DNA of 64,000 bases from Pseudoalteromonas holothuriae (GCF_945859825.1 NZ_CAMAPC010000004.1:273770-337769), one strand, 5' to 3'. Shown: positions 53,226 through 63,196, numbered from the stretch's first letter. Notes: generated by a model from the letters alone, not told the origin. Numbers and translations: made by a program.

Positions 53226-54482
53226 TTACTGTGCTTTATGATGGGCCATATAGTTATCAGGTAAGTCAACTTGTGCCACACCCGACTCAATTGCTGCGTT
53301 TGCCACTGCCTTAGCAATCCGAGGCAATAAACGCGGGTCCATTGGCTTGGGAATAATGTAGTGCGGGCCAAACTCCAAACTCTCTACATCGGCTGCTTTT
53401 AGTACCTCAGCAGGAACAGGCTCTTTGGCAATGCTACGAATCGCTTCTACCGCTGCAATCTTCATCTCATCATTAATTGCCGTTGCACGCACATCGAGCG
53501 CCCCTCGGAAAATAAACGGGAAACACAGTACATTGTTTACTTGGTTTGGATAATCCGAACGTCCTGTTGCCATGATCAAGTCTTGACGCGCACCATGTGC
53601 AACTTCTGGGTTAATTTCCGGGTCTGGATTTGAGCATGCAAATACAACTGGCTTATTCGCCATTAATTTTAGCTCCTCTGGCTTAAGTAAGTCTGGGCCA
53701 GACACACCAACAAATACATCGGCTTCTGCTATCACATCTTGTAAGGTACGTTTATCTGTGTTGTTGGCAAATAACTTTTTATATTCGTTCAAGTCATCAC
53801 GACGTGTATGGATCACACCTTTTCGGTCTAGCATATAAATATGCTCTCGCTGAGCGCCACATTTAATGAGTAGTTCCATACAAGCGATTGCTGCTGCACC
53901 AGCGCCTAAGCAGACGATAATAGCGTCATGAATATCTTTACCTTGGATCTCTAGTGCATTGAGCATACCTGCAGCAGTGACAATTGCAGTACCATGTTGA
54001 TCATCATGAAAAACGGGAATATCACAGCGCTCAATCAACGCTTTTTCAATTTCAAAACACTCTGGAGCTTTAATGTCTTCAAGGTTAATACCACCAAACG
54101 TATCAGCAATATTGGCCACCGTATTGATAAAATCTTCAGTAGTACGATGCTTCACTTCAATATCAATTGAATCAAGGCCTGCAAAGCGTTTAAATAACAG
54201 CGCCTTACCTTCCATAACAGGCTTTGACGCCAAAGGACCTAAATTGCCGAGCCCTAAAATAGCAGTACCATTACTGATCACTGCCACCATATTGCCCTTA
54301 CCTGTATATTGATATGCAGCGGTTGGGTCAGCTGCAATTTCTCGTACTGGCTCTGCCACACCAGGACTGTAAGCCAACGCTAAGTCTTTTACAGTTTCCG
54401 CTGGCTTGGTCAGCTCGACGCTGATTTTACCTGGAACGGGGTGTGCATGATAATGTAGTGCTTGTTCACGAAAGTTTGACAT
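53226..54482 (-). CDS. NADP-type malic enzyme, short form
   Basis: Oxidatively decarboxylates malate to pyruvate. 418 residues comprising only the malic enzyme domains (ALAYSPGVAEPVREI, DDQHGTAIVTAAGMLNAL, GAGAAAIACMELL), without the phosphotransacetylase-like C-terminal domain that makes E. coli MaeB 759 residues long. Such short enzymes are common in marine bacteria and Bacillus (MaeA/MalS types). Cofactor not readable with confidence. Monocistronic. Confidence 0.93.
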   Translation of the reverse strand: MSNFREQALHYHAHPVPGKISVELTKPAETVKDLALAYSPGVAEPVREIAADPTAAYQYTGKGNMVAVISNGTAILGLGNLGPLASKPVMEGKALLFKRFAGLDSIDIEVKHRTTEDFINTVANIADTFGGINLEDIKAPECFEIEKALIERCDIPVFHDDQHGTAIVTAAGMLNALEIQGKDIHDAIIVCLGAGAAAIACMELLIKCGAQREHIYMLDRKGVIHTRRDDLNEYKKLFANNTDKRTLQDVIAEADVFVGVSGPDLLKPEELKLMANKPVVFACSNPDPEINPEVAHGARQDLIMATGRSDYPNQVNNVLCFPFIFRGALDVRATAINDEMKIAAVEAIRSIAKEPVPAEVLKAADVESLEFGPHYIIPKPMDPRLLPRIAKAVANAAIESGVAQVDLPDNYMAHHKAQ

Positions 54483-55071
54483 GACGCGATTTTTTCCTGC
54501 TAAGAAGTTAAAAGTGAGAGTGAGATAAAATTCGCAAAATTAGTTAAACCATACCTTGTTTATAAATATATTCAAGCTATTTGAGGTCGATCCACTTAAG
54601 CCTAATTTAACCGAAAATAGCTGCATTTTTACCGACATTTAACCTATATTAACCAATTTCACGCAGCCAAAATGTACTACTAAAGGTGTTTATTTTAGGG
54701 GAATATATGCAACCAAGCTAAACACCAAAGTCAATCGTAAAAAACTACAAAATAACGGTATATAACCGAAGTTAACCCTTAAATTATCAACAATAGAGAC
54801 ACATTTGCAATTTACAACAAGAAAAGAATGTTTTTTCAGTTAGCATTTTTATGCATCAAACCAACCTTCATAAGCAAATATAGCCTCATCACAGACTTAA
54901 ATATAGCGCTATAAAATTGATTAACAAATGCAAAACAATGAATAGTGGAGATAAAAATAAAGAATTAGAGTTAAAACTCTACAGCAAGTTATTTTGTAAG
55001 GTTTACTGATCTAGCTAAAGTGGCGGTGTACTTTTTATGAAAAATCCCCATACACGCCAATTTTCAGGCAC
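54483..55071. other. Long AT-rich intergenic stretch, no gene seen
   Basis: About 590 bases between the malic enzyme and rpmE. It contains the leftward malic enzyme promoter. A frame of 63 codons at 55037-55228 overlaps the rpmE terminator and lacks support. No repeat or operator stands out. Confidence 0.45.
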
Positions 55072-55098
55072 AAAAAAAGCACCCTTAGGTGCCTTTTT
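55072..55098 (-). terminator. Terminator after rpmE
   Basis: AAAAAAAGCACC-CTTA-GGTGCCTTTTT just past the leftward stop. Confidence 0.93.
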
Positions 55099-55111
55099 AG
55101 TCAAACGTTTC

Positions 55112-55327
55112 TTATTTTTTGCTGCTAAGCGCACCGAAACGTTTGTTGAAGCGATCAACACGACCACCTGTATCAAGAATTTTTTGCTTACCAGTATAGA
55201 ACGGGTGACACGCAGAACATACGTCTAAGTGAATGTCTTTACATAGTGTAGAACGAGTTTGAAACTTGTTACCACATGAACAAGTAGCATTAATCGTTTC
55301 GTATTTAGGGTGAATACCTTCTTTCAT
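55112..55327 (-). CDS. rpmE: Ribosomal protein L31, zinc-binding type
   Basis: 71 residues with the four zinc cysteines C16, C18, C37 and C40 (CSCG and [13 protein letters not shown]), so this is the C+ form, not the zinc-free RpmE2. Located in the 50S bridge to the small subunit. Divergent from priA, the same neighbour as in E. coli. Confidence 0.98.
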   Translation of the reverse strand: MKEGIHPKYETINATCSCGNKFQTRSTLCKDIHLDVCSACHPFYTGKQKILDTGGRVDRFNKRFGALSSKK

Positions 55328-55552
55328 AGCAACCTCTAGGTTAGGCCGTATCGCTCTCCAAACCCGAAGTCTGGCACCATACGTAGTTTATATAAATTAA
55401 TGGACGCGTATTTTATGTAACTCCAAGGCTTTACACAAGTAATAAATCATCAAAATTAGTGTTTTTTGTACAACTAAGCATCAAGCCATCTCGTTATTAG
55501 GCCGTGCTTATAGTACATTAGCCATCTTATAAGTAAGCCCAAAAGGCCCAAG

Positions 55553-57721
55553 ATGTTTGCTGAAGTTGCCATTAAGGTGCCTTTGTTTCGCACCTTTGAT
55601 TATCGTATTGCTGATAACTGCACTGTACAAGTGGGATGTCGGGTCACAGTGCCGTTTGGTAATCGAAAACTCGTCGCAATCGTCATGGCGATTAAATCAA
55701 CTTCAGAAGTGCCTGCAAATAAACTAAAATCATTGACAGAAGTATTAGACGACAGCCCTATTTTATCTACTATCCACCTTAAGTTTTTACGCTTTTGTGC
55801 TCAATATTATGCCCACCCAATTGGCGAAACCCTTTTTACCGCGTTACCAGCTGCACTACGTGATGGCGCACACCCAGACAAAACTACCATTGCCAACTAT
55901 GTATTAAGTGAAGCTGGTAAGCTACAGCCTAAGCTCAGAGCAAAAAAACAAATGGCACTACTGGCACAACTAGGCAAATCTGGTGAGTCAAGCTTAACTG
56001 AGCTAAAAGCACTCGGTTTTAGTAAGCAACAAATTAACGCCCTACTTGATAAGCAATTGATCACTGAGCAAATAAAGCATGATACACAGTGGCAAAACCA
56101 AGCTATCACCATTGCTAATAAGCCCAGATTAAATGAAGAACAAGCCACTGCCTGCAGTGCAATTAATCAACAACATAACTATCGCTGCTTTTTGCTTGAA
56201 GGCATCACTGGCAGTGGTAAAACCGAAGTTTACTTGCAAAGCTTGGAACGCATTGTTCAAAGTGGCAAGCAAGCCCTAATCCTAGTGCCAGAGATAGGGT
56301 TAACCCCACAAACAGTCAACCGCTTTAGGCGTCGCTTTGCTAACCTTGCTATTGACTTATGGCATTCAAACTTAACAGATAACGAACGCTTACATACCTG
56401 GCGCAGAGCAGAGCAAGGTAGCTGTGCGTTGGTAATTGGTACACGTTCAAGTGTGTTCTTACCGTTTAAAAGTTTAGGTATGATCATTGTAGATGAAGAA
56501 CACGATGGTTCTTTTAAGCAGCAAGAAGGACTTCGTTACCATGCCCGCGACTTAGCTGCATATCGCTGTGCTAGTATTAATATTCCTCTTATTCTAGGCA
56601 CAGCCACACCTGCACTTGAAACTCTAAATAAGGCAATAACCGGTAAGTACCAACTGCTGACCCTATCACAGCGCGCTCAAACCACCACGGATAACCAGTT
56701 CTTGTTAGTCGATATGAAGGGTCAAAAAGAACAAGCCGGGTTGGCACCTACTACATTGCAACATATAGCCGCAACACTCAAACGAACCAAACAAGTGATG
56801 GTATTTTTAAATCGTCGAGGCTATGCACCGACTTTGTTATGCCATGAATGTGGATGGCTCAGTCAATGTAAACACTGTAGTGCTAGTACAACATATCACA
56901 AAGCGATGGGGAGATTAGTATGCCACCACTGCTCTGAACAAAGCTTTGTACCACCTCAGTGCCCTGATTGTGGCAGTACGCAGATCATGCCCACAGGTAT
57001 AGGAACAGAGCAACTAGAAGGCTTTCTTACAGAATGCTTTGCTGAAACGCCAATAAGCCGTATTGACCGAGATACAACTAGACGCAAGGGTGCTTTAGAA
57101 GATGCATTAGACGAAATCAATCAAGGGGGAGCACGCATTTTGATAGGTACTCAAATGCTTGCTAAAGGTCACCACTTTGCTGATGTTAGCTTAGTGGTCA
57201 TTCTAGATGTAGACAGCGGCCTATACTCGAGTGATTTTCGTGCCACTGAGCATATGGCTCAGTTGATCACGCAAGTCGCAGGGCGAGCCGGGCGCAGCGG
57301 AGAAGCTGGAAAAGTACTATTACAAACTCACTTTCCAGAGCACCCGCTATTACAGGATTTAGTCAACAATGGATATCAAGATTTTGCCCGCTTTGCTCTA
57401 AAAGAACGTGAGGAAGCCCTTCTACCACCTTATAGCCACTTGGCTATTTTGAGGGCACAAGCTACAAATGCGAAACAGGTATTCGACTTTTTATCGGATC
57501 TGGTTCCAGCAACCCCCTACTGTGGTATACAATTGCTCGGGCCAATACCCGCTCCAATGGAGCGACTGGCGGGGAAATATCGCTATCAATTACATATTCA
57601 AGCTTCAGAGCGTATGATTTTACACAACTATATTAGACAGTTAATGCAATATGTTAGCGAGCATAAACTTGCTAATAGGGTGCGCTGGAGTATAGACATC
57701 GATCCCATGGACACCTACTAA
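55553..57721 (+). CDS. priA: Primosomal replication restart helicase PriA
   Basis: 722 residues. The N-terminal DNA-binding domain (1-180) is followed by helicase motifs GITGSGKTEVY (I), VDEEHDGSFKQQEG (II) and GTATPALETL (III). A zinc module has CHECGWLSQCKHC and CHHCSEQ...CPDCGST, eight cysteines. Then motif V/VI QVAGRAGRSGEAG. Reloads DnaB at stalled forks. Full length compared with E. coli (732). Confidence 0.98.
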   Translation: MFAEVAIKVPLFRTFDYRIADNCTVQVGCRVTVPFGNRKLVAIVMAIKSTSEVPANKLKSLTEVLDDSPILSTIHLKFLRFCAQYYAHPIGETLFTALPAALRDGAHPDKTTIANYVLSEAGKLQPKLRAKKQMALLAQLGKSGESSLTELKALGFSKQQINALLDKQLITEQIKHDTQWQNQAITIANKPRLNEEQATACSAINQQHNYRCFLLEGITGSGKTEVYLQSLERIVQSGKQALILVPEIGLTPQTVNRFRRRFANLAIDLWHSNLTDNERLHTWRRAEQGSCALVIGTRSSVFLPFKSLGMIIVDEEHDGSFKQQEGLRYHARDLAAYRCASINIPLILGTATPALETLNKAITGKYQLLTLSQRAQTTTDNQFLLVDMKGQKEQAGLAPTTLQHIAATLKRTKQVMVFLNRRGYAPTLLCHECGWLSQCKHCSASTTYHKAMGRLVCHHCSEQSFVPPQCPDCGSTQIMPTGIGTEQLEGFLTECFAETPISRIDRDTTRRKGALEDALDEINQGGARILIGTQMLAKGHHFADVSLVVILDVDSGLYSSDFRATEHMAQLITQVAGRAGRSGEAGKVLLQTHFPEHPLLQDLVNNGYQDFARFALKEREEALLPPYSHLAILRAQATNAKQVFDFLSDLVPATPYCGIQLLGPIPAPMERLAGKYRYQLHIQASERMILHNYIRQLMQYVSEHKLANRVRWSIDIDPMDTY

Positions 57722-57728
57722 GTAAGTT

Positions 57729-58256
57729 ATGGCACAACACGATTACATAAATAGAAAGCCCAAAAATAGCAAAGGCGGTAAAAATACGCCTCCTAAAAAG
57801 CCATTTCCAACTTTTTTAGCGTTGGCAGCATTGCTGCTGATCGGCGGATTTTCTTATGGCCTATGGTACATTAAGCATAACGCCACCACGGTAAAAGTTG
57901 ACACTACAACACAACCAGTAAAGAAAGAGCCCGAAAAACTTCAAAAGCCTGTGATAAAACCCTTTCTTGAGGAAATAAAAGAACATGAGGTCAAAGTAGA
58001 AGTTAAAGAGATCAAAAGCAAAGGTCCTTATCAAATGCAGTGCGGCTCTTTTAGAACTCATCCTCAAGCTGAAGCAATGAAGGCTAAAATGGCATTTGCG
58101 GGCCTGATCGCTGAAATACGTCGCACTGAAGGCAGCAATGGTGTCTGGTACCGTGTTCGTCTTGGCCCTTATGACACTTTACGACAAGCTGAAAGTGATA
58201 AGAATAGGCTCAAACGTATCAAAATTGTAGGGTGCGGTATTTGGGGTTGGACTTGA
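57729..58256 (+). CDS. ftsN: Cell division protein FtsN
   Basis: 175 residues: a basic cytoplasmic tail (1-27), one transmembrane helix (28-47), a Lys/Glu-rich periplasmic linker and a C-terminal SPOR domain (about 100-175, YQMQCGSFRTHPQAEAMKAKM, GVWYRVRLGPYD) with the Cys pair typical of FtsN. Binds denuded glycan at the septum and activates FtsWI. Shorter than E. coli FtsN (319), mainly in the linker; the essential periplasmic helices are not clearly visible. Seven bases after priA. Confidence 0.92.
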   Translation: MAQHDYINRKPKNSKGGKNTPPKKPFPTFLALAALLLIGGFSYGLWYIKHNATTVKVDTTTQPVKKEPEKLQKPVIKPFLEEIKEHEVKVEVKEIKSKGPYQMQCGSFRTHPQAEAMKAKMAFAGLIAEIRRTEGSNGVWYRVRLGPYDTLRQAESDKNRLKRIKIVGCGIWGWT

Positions 58257-58277
58257 TTTTAGCTCATTAACCCATAT
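58252..58277 (+). promoter_or_regulatory. Sigma32-like heat-shock promoter of hslVU
   Basis: CTTGATT, 11 bases, then ACCCATAT. This agrees with the sigma32 elements CTTGAAA and CCCCATNT with three mismatches and a permitted spacer. It overlaps the ftsN stop and precedes hslV. E. coli hslVU is a classical sigma32 operon. Confidence 0.6.
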
Positions 58278-58298
58278 CTTCTAACAATCATATAATGA

Positions 58299-58324
58299 AA
58301 GGCGCCAAGAGCGCCTTAGTTTTT
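58299..58324 (+). promoter_or_regulatory. Stem-loop in the hslVU 5' leader
   Basis: AAGGCGC-CAAGA-GCGCCTT followed by AGTTTTT and, at once, the hslV ribosome site AAGGA. It could terminate ftsN transcripts, or be the mRNA-stabilising 5' stem-loop known for E. coli hslVU. It lies 15-20 bases from the start predicted by the sigma32-like promoter, favouring the second. Confidence 0.65.
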
Positions 58325-58334
58325 AAGGAATACT

Positions 58335-58853
58335 ATGACTACCATCGTAAGCGTACGTCGTGACAATAAAGTTGTCATTGGTGGAGATGGCCAAGTATCG
58401 CTTGGTAACACAGTAATGAAGGGGAATGCCCGTAAAGTGCGTCGTTTATATAATGGCAAAGTACTCGCTGGCTTTGCTGGTGGTACCGCAGATGCATTCA
58501 CTTTATTTGAGCGATTTGAAAGCAAGCTAGAAATGCATCAAGGGCATTTAACCAAAGCTGCAGTTGAAATGGCAAAAGATTGGCGCAGCGATAGAGCGCT
58601 GCGTAAACTTGAAGCACTGTTGGCCGTTGCCGATGAAACGGCGTCTTTGATCATTACTGGTAATGGTGACGTAGTGCAGCCAGAAAATGACTTAATTGCT
58701 ATTGGTAGTGGCGGAAATTTCGCACAATCTTCAGCAATCGCATTACTTGAAAATACTGACCTCAGTGCCCGTGAAATTGTTGAAAAGAGTTTAAAAATAG
58801 CAGGCGATATCTGCGTATTTACCAACAACTTCCAAACTATAGAAGAATTGTAA
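58335..58853 (+). CDS. hslV: ATP-dependent protease subunit HslV (ClpQ)
   Basis: 172 residues, the proteasome-like peptidase of HslVU. N-terminal processing exposes the catalytic Thr in [20 protein letters not shown], and Lys/Gly in [10 protein letters not shown]. Twelve subunits form two hexameric rings. Followed by hslU after 11 bases. Confidence 0.98.
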   Translation: MTTIVSVRRDNKVVIGGDGQVSLGNTVMKGNARKVRRLYNGKVLAGFAGGTADAFTLFERFESKLEMHQGHLTKAAVEMAKDWRSDRALRKLEALLAVADETASLIITGNGDVVQPENDLIAIGSGGNFAQSSAIALLENTDLSAREIVEKSLKIAGDICVFTNNFQTIEEL

Positions 58854-58864
58854 GAGGAGTTGCC

Positions 58865-60193
58865 ATGACTGCAATGACCCCAAGAGAAATCGTTCACGAA
58901 TTAGACCAGCACATTATTGGTCAAAACCAAGCTAAAAAAGCGGTCGCGATTGCGCTTCGTAATCGCTGGCGCCGTATGCAATTGAATGACGATTTGCGCT
59001 CAGAAGTAACGCCAAAAAATATCCTCATGATCGGCCCAACCGGTGTGGGTAAAACAGAGATTGCCAGACGCTTAGCTAAATTAGCGAATGCACCATTTAT
59101 CAAAGTTGAAGCCACTAAGTTCACTGAAGTAGGCTATGTGGGTAAAGAAGTTGAATCAATCATAAAAGATTTGGTTGATATCTCTGTAAAAATGACTCGT
59201 GAGCAACAAGCTAAAAAACACCAGCATCGCGCAGAAGAAGCAGCTGAAGAACGTATACTCGACGCGCTACTGCCGCCAGCCATAGATGCATCTGGTGAAG
59301 CACAACCAAATGAAAACAGCTCTACACGACAAGTTTTTCGCAAAAAGCTACGTGAAGGTCAACTTGACGACAAAGAAATAGATATCAATGTAGCGGAATC
59401 TTCACCACAAGTTGAGATCATGGCCCCGCCGGGCATGGAAGAGATGACGAATCAATTGCAAGGCATGTTCCAAAACATGACCGGCGAGAAAAAGAAAAAC
59501 CGCAAACTTAAAATCAAAGATGCGTTCAAGCTTTTAGTAGAAGAAGAAGCCGCTAAAATGGTGAATCCAGAAGAGCTTAAAGAGCAGGCTATTTTTGCCG
59601 TTGAACAAAATGGTATTGTCTTTATTGATGAGTTTGACAAAATCTGTAAGCGTGGTGAAGCACAAGGCCCTGATGTGAGCCGTGAAGGCGTGCAACGTGA
59701 CCTACTACCGCTTATTGAAGGCTCAACCGTCAATACCAAGCACGGCATGGTTAAAACTGATCACATGCTATTTATTGCCTCTGGAGCTTTCCAAATGTCG
59801 AAGCCATCTGATTTAATCCCAGAGTTACAAGGTCGCTTACCGATTCGAGTTGAGTTAGAACCACTGACAGCCAAAGACTTCAAGCGTATTCTTATTGAGC
59901 CGCATGCGTCACTTACTGAGCAACAAGAAGCGCTGATGAAAACCGAGCAAGTTAACATTAGCTTTACCGATGATGCATTAACCCGCATCGCCGAGGCCGC
60001 ATGGCAGGTTAACGAAAAAACCGAAAACATCGGTGCTCGCCGCCTGCACACTATTATGGAAAAGTTAATGGAAGAGCTGTCATACGATGCCTCTGAAAAA
60101 ACAGGTGAAAGCTTTGTTATTGATGCAGCCTACGTTGAACAGCATTTAGATGCACTAGTTCAAGACGAAGACTTATCTCGCTTTATCTTGTAA
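58865..60193 (+). CDS. hslU: Protease ATPase subunit HslU (ClpY)
   Basis: 442 residues. AAA+ unfoldase with Walker [10 protein letters not shown] (about residues 60-68), intermediate I-domain, Walker [12 protein letters not shown] and sensor residues in [11 protein letters not shown] and [16 protein letters not shown]; the C-terminal DEDLSRFIL inserts into HslV. Matches E. coli length (443). Confidence 0.99.
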   Translation: MTAMTPREIVHELDQHIIGQNQAKKAVAIALRNRWRRMQLNDDLRSEVTPKNILMIGPTGVGKTEIARRLAKLANAPFIKVEATKFTEVGYVGKEVESIIKDLVDISVKMTREQQAKKHQHRAEEAAEERILDALLPPAIDASGEAQPNENSSTRQVFRKKLREGQLDDKEIDINVAESSPQVEIMAPPGMEEMTNQLQGMFQNMTGEKKKNRKLKIKDAFKLLVEEEAAKMVNPEELKEQAIFAVEQNGIVFIDEFDKICKRGEAQGPDVSREGVQRDLLPLIEGSTVNTKHGMVKTDHMLFIASGAFQMSKPSDLIPELQGRLPIRVELEPLTAKDFKRILIEPHASLTEQQEALMKTEQVNISFTDDALTRIAEAAWQVNEKTENIGARRLHTIMEKLMEELSYDASEKTGESFVIDAAYVEQHLDALVQDEDLSRFIL

Positions 60194-60201
60194 TTTATAC
60201 T

Positions 60202-60228
60202 ATAAACGGGGCACTGCGCCCCGTTTTT
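60202..60228 (+). terminator. Terminator after hslU
   Basis: AAACGGGGC-ACTG-C-GCCCCGTTTTT, 10 bases after the stop. The next gene starts 13 bases on. Confidence 0.9.
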
Positions 60229-60240
60229 ACCGAGCTTATT

Positions 60241-60612
60241 ATGTACATAGTCACTAAACTGCATTATCACCAAAAAAGTAATATATTAGATATCTACTTT
60301 GATGATGATAAACACTTTGCGCTCAGCTGCGAGTTTTTGCGTACACACTCTCCGTCAGCAGAAGTACAAAATCATGGCGCAGGCGTGAAACTGGTACTGA
60401 ATAAACATAACGTATCAATTAGCAAACTTGAACCAGTGGGTCATTACGCCATACGTTTATGCTTTGATGATGCCCATAATAGCGGATTGTACAGTTGGCA
60501 GTACCTCAGAACACTGTGTGTGGAACAAGCGCAATTATGGGATAAATATCTGCAACGTGTTCAAGCACATAAAGAAAGCGAGCACAGCGTTCCCATCAAG
60601 TTCATGCCATAA
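60241..60612 (+). CDS. DUF971 domain protein
   Basis: 123 residues of the gamma-butyrobetaine hydroxylase N-terminal-like (DUF971) domain: ILDIYFDDDKHFALSCEFLRTHSPSAEV and VGHYAIRLCFDDAHNSGLYSWQYLR are diagnostic. It is a small domain that may bind Fe-S or a metal, in many gammaproteobacteria directly behind hslVU. Function unknown. Confidence 0.92.
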   Translation: MYIVTKLHYHQKSNILDIYFDDDKHFALSCEFLRTHSPSAEVQNHGAGVKLVLNKHNVSISKLEPVGHYAIRLCFDDAHNSGLYSWQYLRTLCVEQAQLWDKYLQRVQAHKESEHSVPIKFMP

Positions 60613-60764
60613 TTTTTGTCCTCTTTCTTGTCCATTCTACTCTAGACTATTTACACTAAATAGGTAAAGTACAGAGCTTTTAAAGCTTATCCCCTGTGTA
60701 AGAATACATCATCGTTTCATGCATATTCATTGAAAATTGCTTTGAGTAATAAAAAGAAAACCCC

Positions 60765-61049
60765 ATGTTTTACGAATTACTGAACAGCTTTATGCTAGGC
60801 GTTTTTTTGTTTTATAACTTAAAACTAAGACCTGAAGTTAAAACATTGTCAAAAATCACACACAGTCAATTGCAAGCTTTGATGAACAGCTCCGGCATAG
60901 ACTTTCCTAATGAGCAGCTTTTTGATGAAAACTTTAAAGAAAGGGTGTTGAACGGATTAATCAATGATCCAAAGGAATATGTTATTGAAAGAACAGGTTG
61001 CAGTGAAGCCCAAGCCGAACGCTTTGTTACACAGTTGGTAAATAAGTAA
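60765..61049 (+). CDS. Small protein of unknown function
   Basis: 94 residues. A hydrophobic N-terminus (FYELLNSFMLGVFLFYNLKL) is followed by a soluble helical part ending CSEAQAERFVTQLVNK. I recognise no family. No strong ribosome site is visible before the ATG. It is rightward and convergent with the VOC gene. Confidence 0.5.
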   Translation: MFYELLNSFMLGVFLFYNLKLRPEVKTLSKITHSQLQALMNSSGIDFPNEQLFDENFKERVLNGLINDPKEYVIERTGCSEAQAERFVTQLVNK

Positions 61050-61079
61050 TAATCTCTCGGAGTAATAGGCTATTTTAAG

Positions 61080-61139
61080 TGAGTACCCCTCGGCTAAGCG
61101 TACTCACACAACTCATACCAGTACAACATCAGTATGAGT
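61080..61139. repeat. Two adjacent perfect hairpins between convergent genes
   Basis: TGAGTAC...GTACTCA (61080-61106) and ACTCATAC...GTATGAGT (61111-61139) lie side by side in the gap between the 94-residue gene and the VOC gene. Neither has a T-run, so they may be a factor-assisted or tandem terminator. Confidence 0.55.
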
Positions 61140-61163
61140 GAGATTGACACGACGACCTAACAA

Positions 61164-61964
61164 CTAAGGTGTTATTTCATCCATGTAAGATTCAATGATA
61201 GAAAAAAACGCCCCTTGTGGGTCACATATTACCGCATAACGACCTACATCAGGCACATCCGTCGGTGGCACACACACCTTAGCCCCCAGCCCAGCAGCCT
61301 TTGTTGTGATCGCATCACAATCTAATACGGCAAAATACATCATCCAATGTGAGGGTGTTTTAGAGCCCCATGCCTCAGTCATCTCAAGCATGCCAGCTAA
61401 TGCATGGTCATCATTACTAAAAATAACATAATCGATATTCTCTACCGTTTGGTGAATTGAGTGCCAACCAAATAACTCACTATAAAAAGCTTCTTTAATA
61501 TCGCGATTTCTACACGCTAGCTCATGCCAGTAGGGAGTATTGGCTTCAAACGCCCTATGACTGCCAATATGCTCTTTAGCTTGCCAAATGGTCAGTTGCG
61601 CACCACCAGGGTCGGCAATTATCGCCATCCTACCCGCTTCACCAATATCATATGGCCCGCGTACTAACGAACCTCCTAAGCTCTCTGCTTTGGTGATTGA
61701 CGCATCTACATCCGTAACAGCCACATAGGCCTGCCATACGCTTTGTGCACGCGCTTGCTTTTTATCTTCATCCATTTCATACATGCCGGCCACAATATCG
61801 CCTTGCTTGTTGAAATTAGTATAAAAACTACCATTTTCGCCACGTTCATCGTCAAACTCCCACCCAAATAACGCGCAATAGAAAGGTTTAGCTACTCGCC
61901 AATCTGCTGCGCGTAATTCAGCCCAACAAAACTCGTGAGTATGGGCATACGTCAGTTTACTCAT
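61164..61964 (-). CDS. VOC (glyoxalase/bleomycin resistance-like) protein, two domains
   Basis: 266 residues made of two vicinal-oxygen-chelate modules (about 8-130 and 145-266), each with a FCWAEL/YWHELA start, a PFYCALFGWEF/AFYSELFGWHS helix and a PFDVGxxGRMAxIxDPxGAxF-type end. Such proteins occur as a broad family, often close to hydroxylases or lactate-forming enzymes; substrate unknown. The ATG at 61962-61964 has AGGCGAAC upstream; a longer frame adds 23 residues without a ribosome site. Confidence 0.85.
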   Translation of the reverse strand: MSKLTYAHTHEFCWAELRAADWRVAKPFYCALFGWEFDDERGENGSFYTNFNKQGDIVAGMYEMDEDKKQARAQSVWQAYVAVTDVDASITKAESLGGSLVRGPYDIGEAGRMAIIADPGGAQLTIWQAKEHIGSHRAFEANTPYWHELACRNRDIKEAFYSELFGWHSIHQTVENIDYVIFSNDDHALAGMLEMTEAWGSKTPSHWMMYFAVLDCDAITTKAAGLGAKVCVPPTDVPDVGRYAVICDPQGAFFSIIESYMDEITP

Positions 61965-62138
61965 ATTAGTTCGCCTGTTTAAAACACTATTAAGGTTGAT
62001 AGTCGCAATTATGGGGATATGCAATTTGCACATTAAGTATTTTTGCTATAACAGCTTTGATGTTAAGTATATACCATCACAACCAAGGGCGTTAAACCAT
62101 TGATTTTGAATCATAGAGATATTAGAAGGCACAGCAGA

Positions 62139-62170
62139 GGAGGGCTAAACACGACCAATGGCAGCCCTCC
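62139..62170 (-). terminator. Possible terminator of the lipoprotein operon
   Basis: GGAGGGCT and AGCCCTCC form a perfect 8-bp stem 17 bases after the DUF799 stop, with no clear T-run. Confidence 0.45.
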
Positions 62171-62186
62171 TTAACCACTTATTCAC

Positions 62187-62843
62187 TCAAGGTATGTTGT
62201 ATTTGGGAGAACGAGGGCCATATAGAAGACCGTTTTGATGATTGGCTGACAGCAACCTCTGCGTCGCAGTTTGAGAAACTTTAAAGCTTTTATCTGTAGC
62301 AGTTTCTATTACTTGATTCAAAATGGCAGAAACAAGCATACCTTCCCAATTATCAATATCTCTATCACGTTGTTCACCACTAGATGCTGATGCTTTTCCC
62401 TGCCATAAAAGCGTACTTGTTTCTAAATCAACAAGCCTCGCTGACACTTCAACGATCGTATCACTGCTAATAACGGCATACGACGTGCCATACTCTTTAA
62501 TATCTATATACAAGGCGGCATCGGCACCAAATATATCATGTAACTTTTGTGGTGCTACGGCATGAATATCTTGAGCAATAGTGAGACCATTGTTTTTAAA
62601 TGTTTCAGCAACTAGCGCAACAGGCATAACATAGTACCCTGATTCGGCAAGTGGTTTAGTTGCATTAGCCAATACGGCATAAGGCGCTATCACTTCACTA
62701 GAGTTATTAATCGGCGGCAGCACCAGTATCGAATGTGGATCGCTGTTCTTATAAGCCGTGTAATCGTATGATGCATGCTGAGATGCACAGCCACTTGCCA
62801 GTGCAATCACTAAAAACAACACAATAATTTTTACAAAACTCAT
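62187..62843 (-). CDS. DUF799 lipoprotein (GNA1162-like)
   Basis: 218 residues with a lipobox ASGC (Cys19). The body has the DUF799/GNA1162 pattern: SILVLPPINNSSEVIAPYAVLANATKPLAESGYYVMPV and DAALYIDIKEYGTSY. The meningococcal GNA1162 is a surface-related lipoprotein with a TolB-like alpha/beta fold. Third gene of a CsgG-DUF4810-DUF799 operon; it starts where the DUF4810 gene ends (one-base overlap). Confidence 0.9.
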   Translation of the reverse strand: MSFVKIIVLFLVIALASGCASQHASYDYTAYKNSDPHSILVLPPINNSSEVIAPYAVLANATKPLAESGYYVMPVALVAETFKNNGLTIAQDIHAVAPQKLHDIFGADAALYIDIKEYGTSYAVISSDTIVEVSARLVDLETSTLLWQGKASASSGEQRDRDIDNWEGMLVSAILNQVIETATDKSFKVSQTATQRLLSANHQNGLLYGPRSPKYNIP

Positions 62844-63196
62844 TACATCGTATCCTTTGCATTATCTATCAAAAAATCAATATAGTGTGCTGACTCTGGA
62901 TAGCGCTGCTTTTCAAGTTGTAGATAATCAAAGCCCAGTTCTGAATTACCTTCAAGCAAATACAAATACCCTAAATGTGCCAAAATACCCGGAGCAATGG
63001 CTGCACTATGATTATTCGCAGCCTGTACCGTTTGTTCAAGCTCACTTATTTGTTCGCTGACAGTCGTATCGTCCACTTTAAAATACTGGTATATATTCTC
63101 TGAATATGACCCATGGTAATACAGCGCTTTAGTTGTTCCACACCCTGATAGAAAAAACATCATCATCACTGATGCGATTAGCAATATCTTATTCAT
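62843..63196 (-). CDS. DUF4810 lipoprotein
   Basis: 117 residues with lipobox LSGC (Cys19) and the DUF4810 signature ALYYHGSYSENIYQYFK followed by TPR-like helices (HLGYLYLLEGNSELGFDYLQLEKQRYPES). Always found between a CsgG-like and a DUF799 lipoprotein gene. Start at the ATG 63194-63196; the longer frame starts inside the preceding gene. Confidence 0.9.
   Translation of the reverse strand: MNKILLIASVMMMFFLSGCGTTKALYYHGSYSENIYQYFKVDDTTVSEQISELEQTVQAANNHSAAIAPGILAHLGYLYLLEGNSELGFDYLQLEKQRYPESAHYIDFLIDNAKDTM

Noticed and set aside
55037-55228. 63-codon plus-strand frame over rpmE
   Set aside because: It overlaps the rpmE terminator and coding region in the opposite strand, with no independent support.
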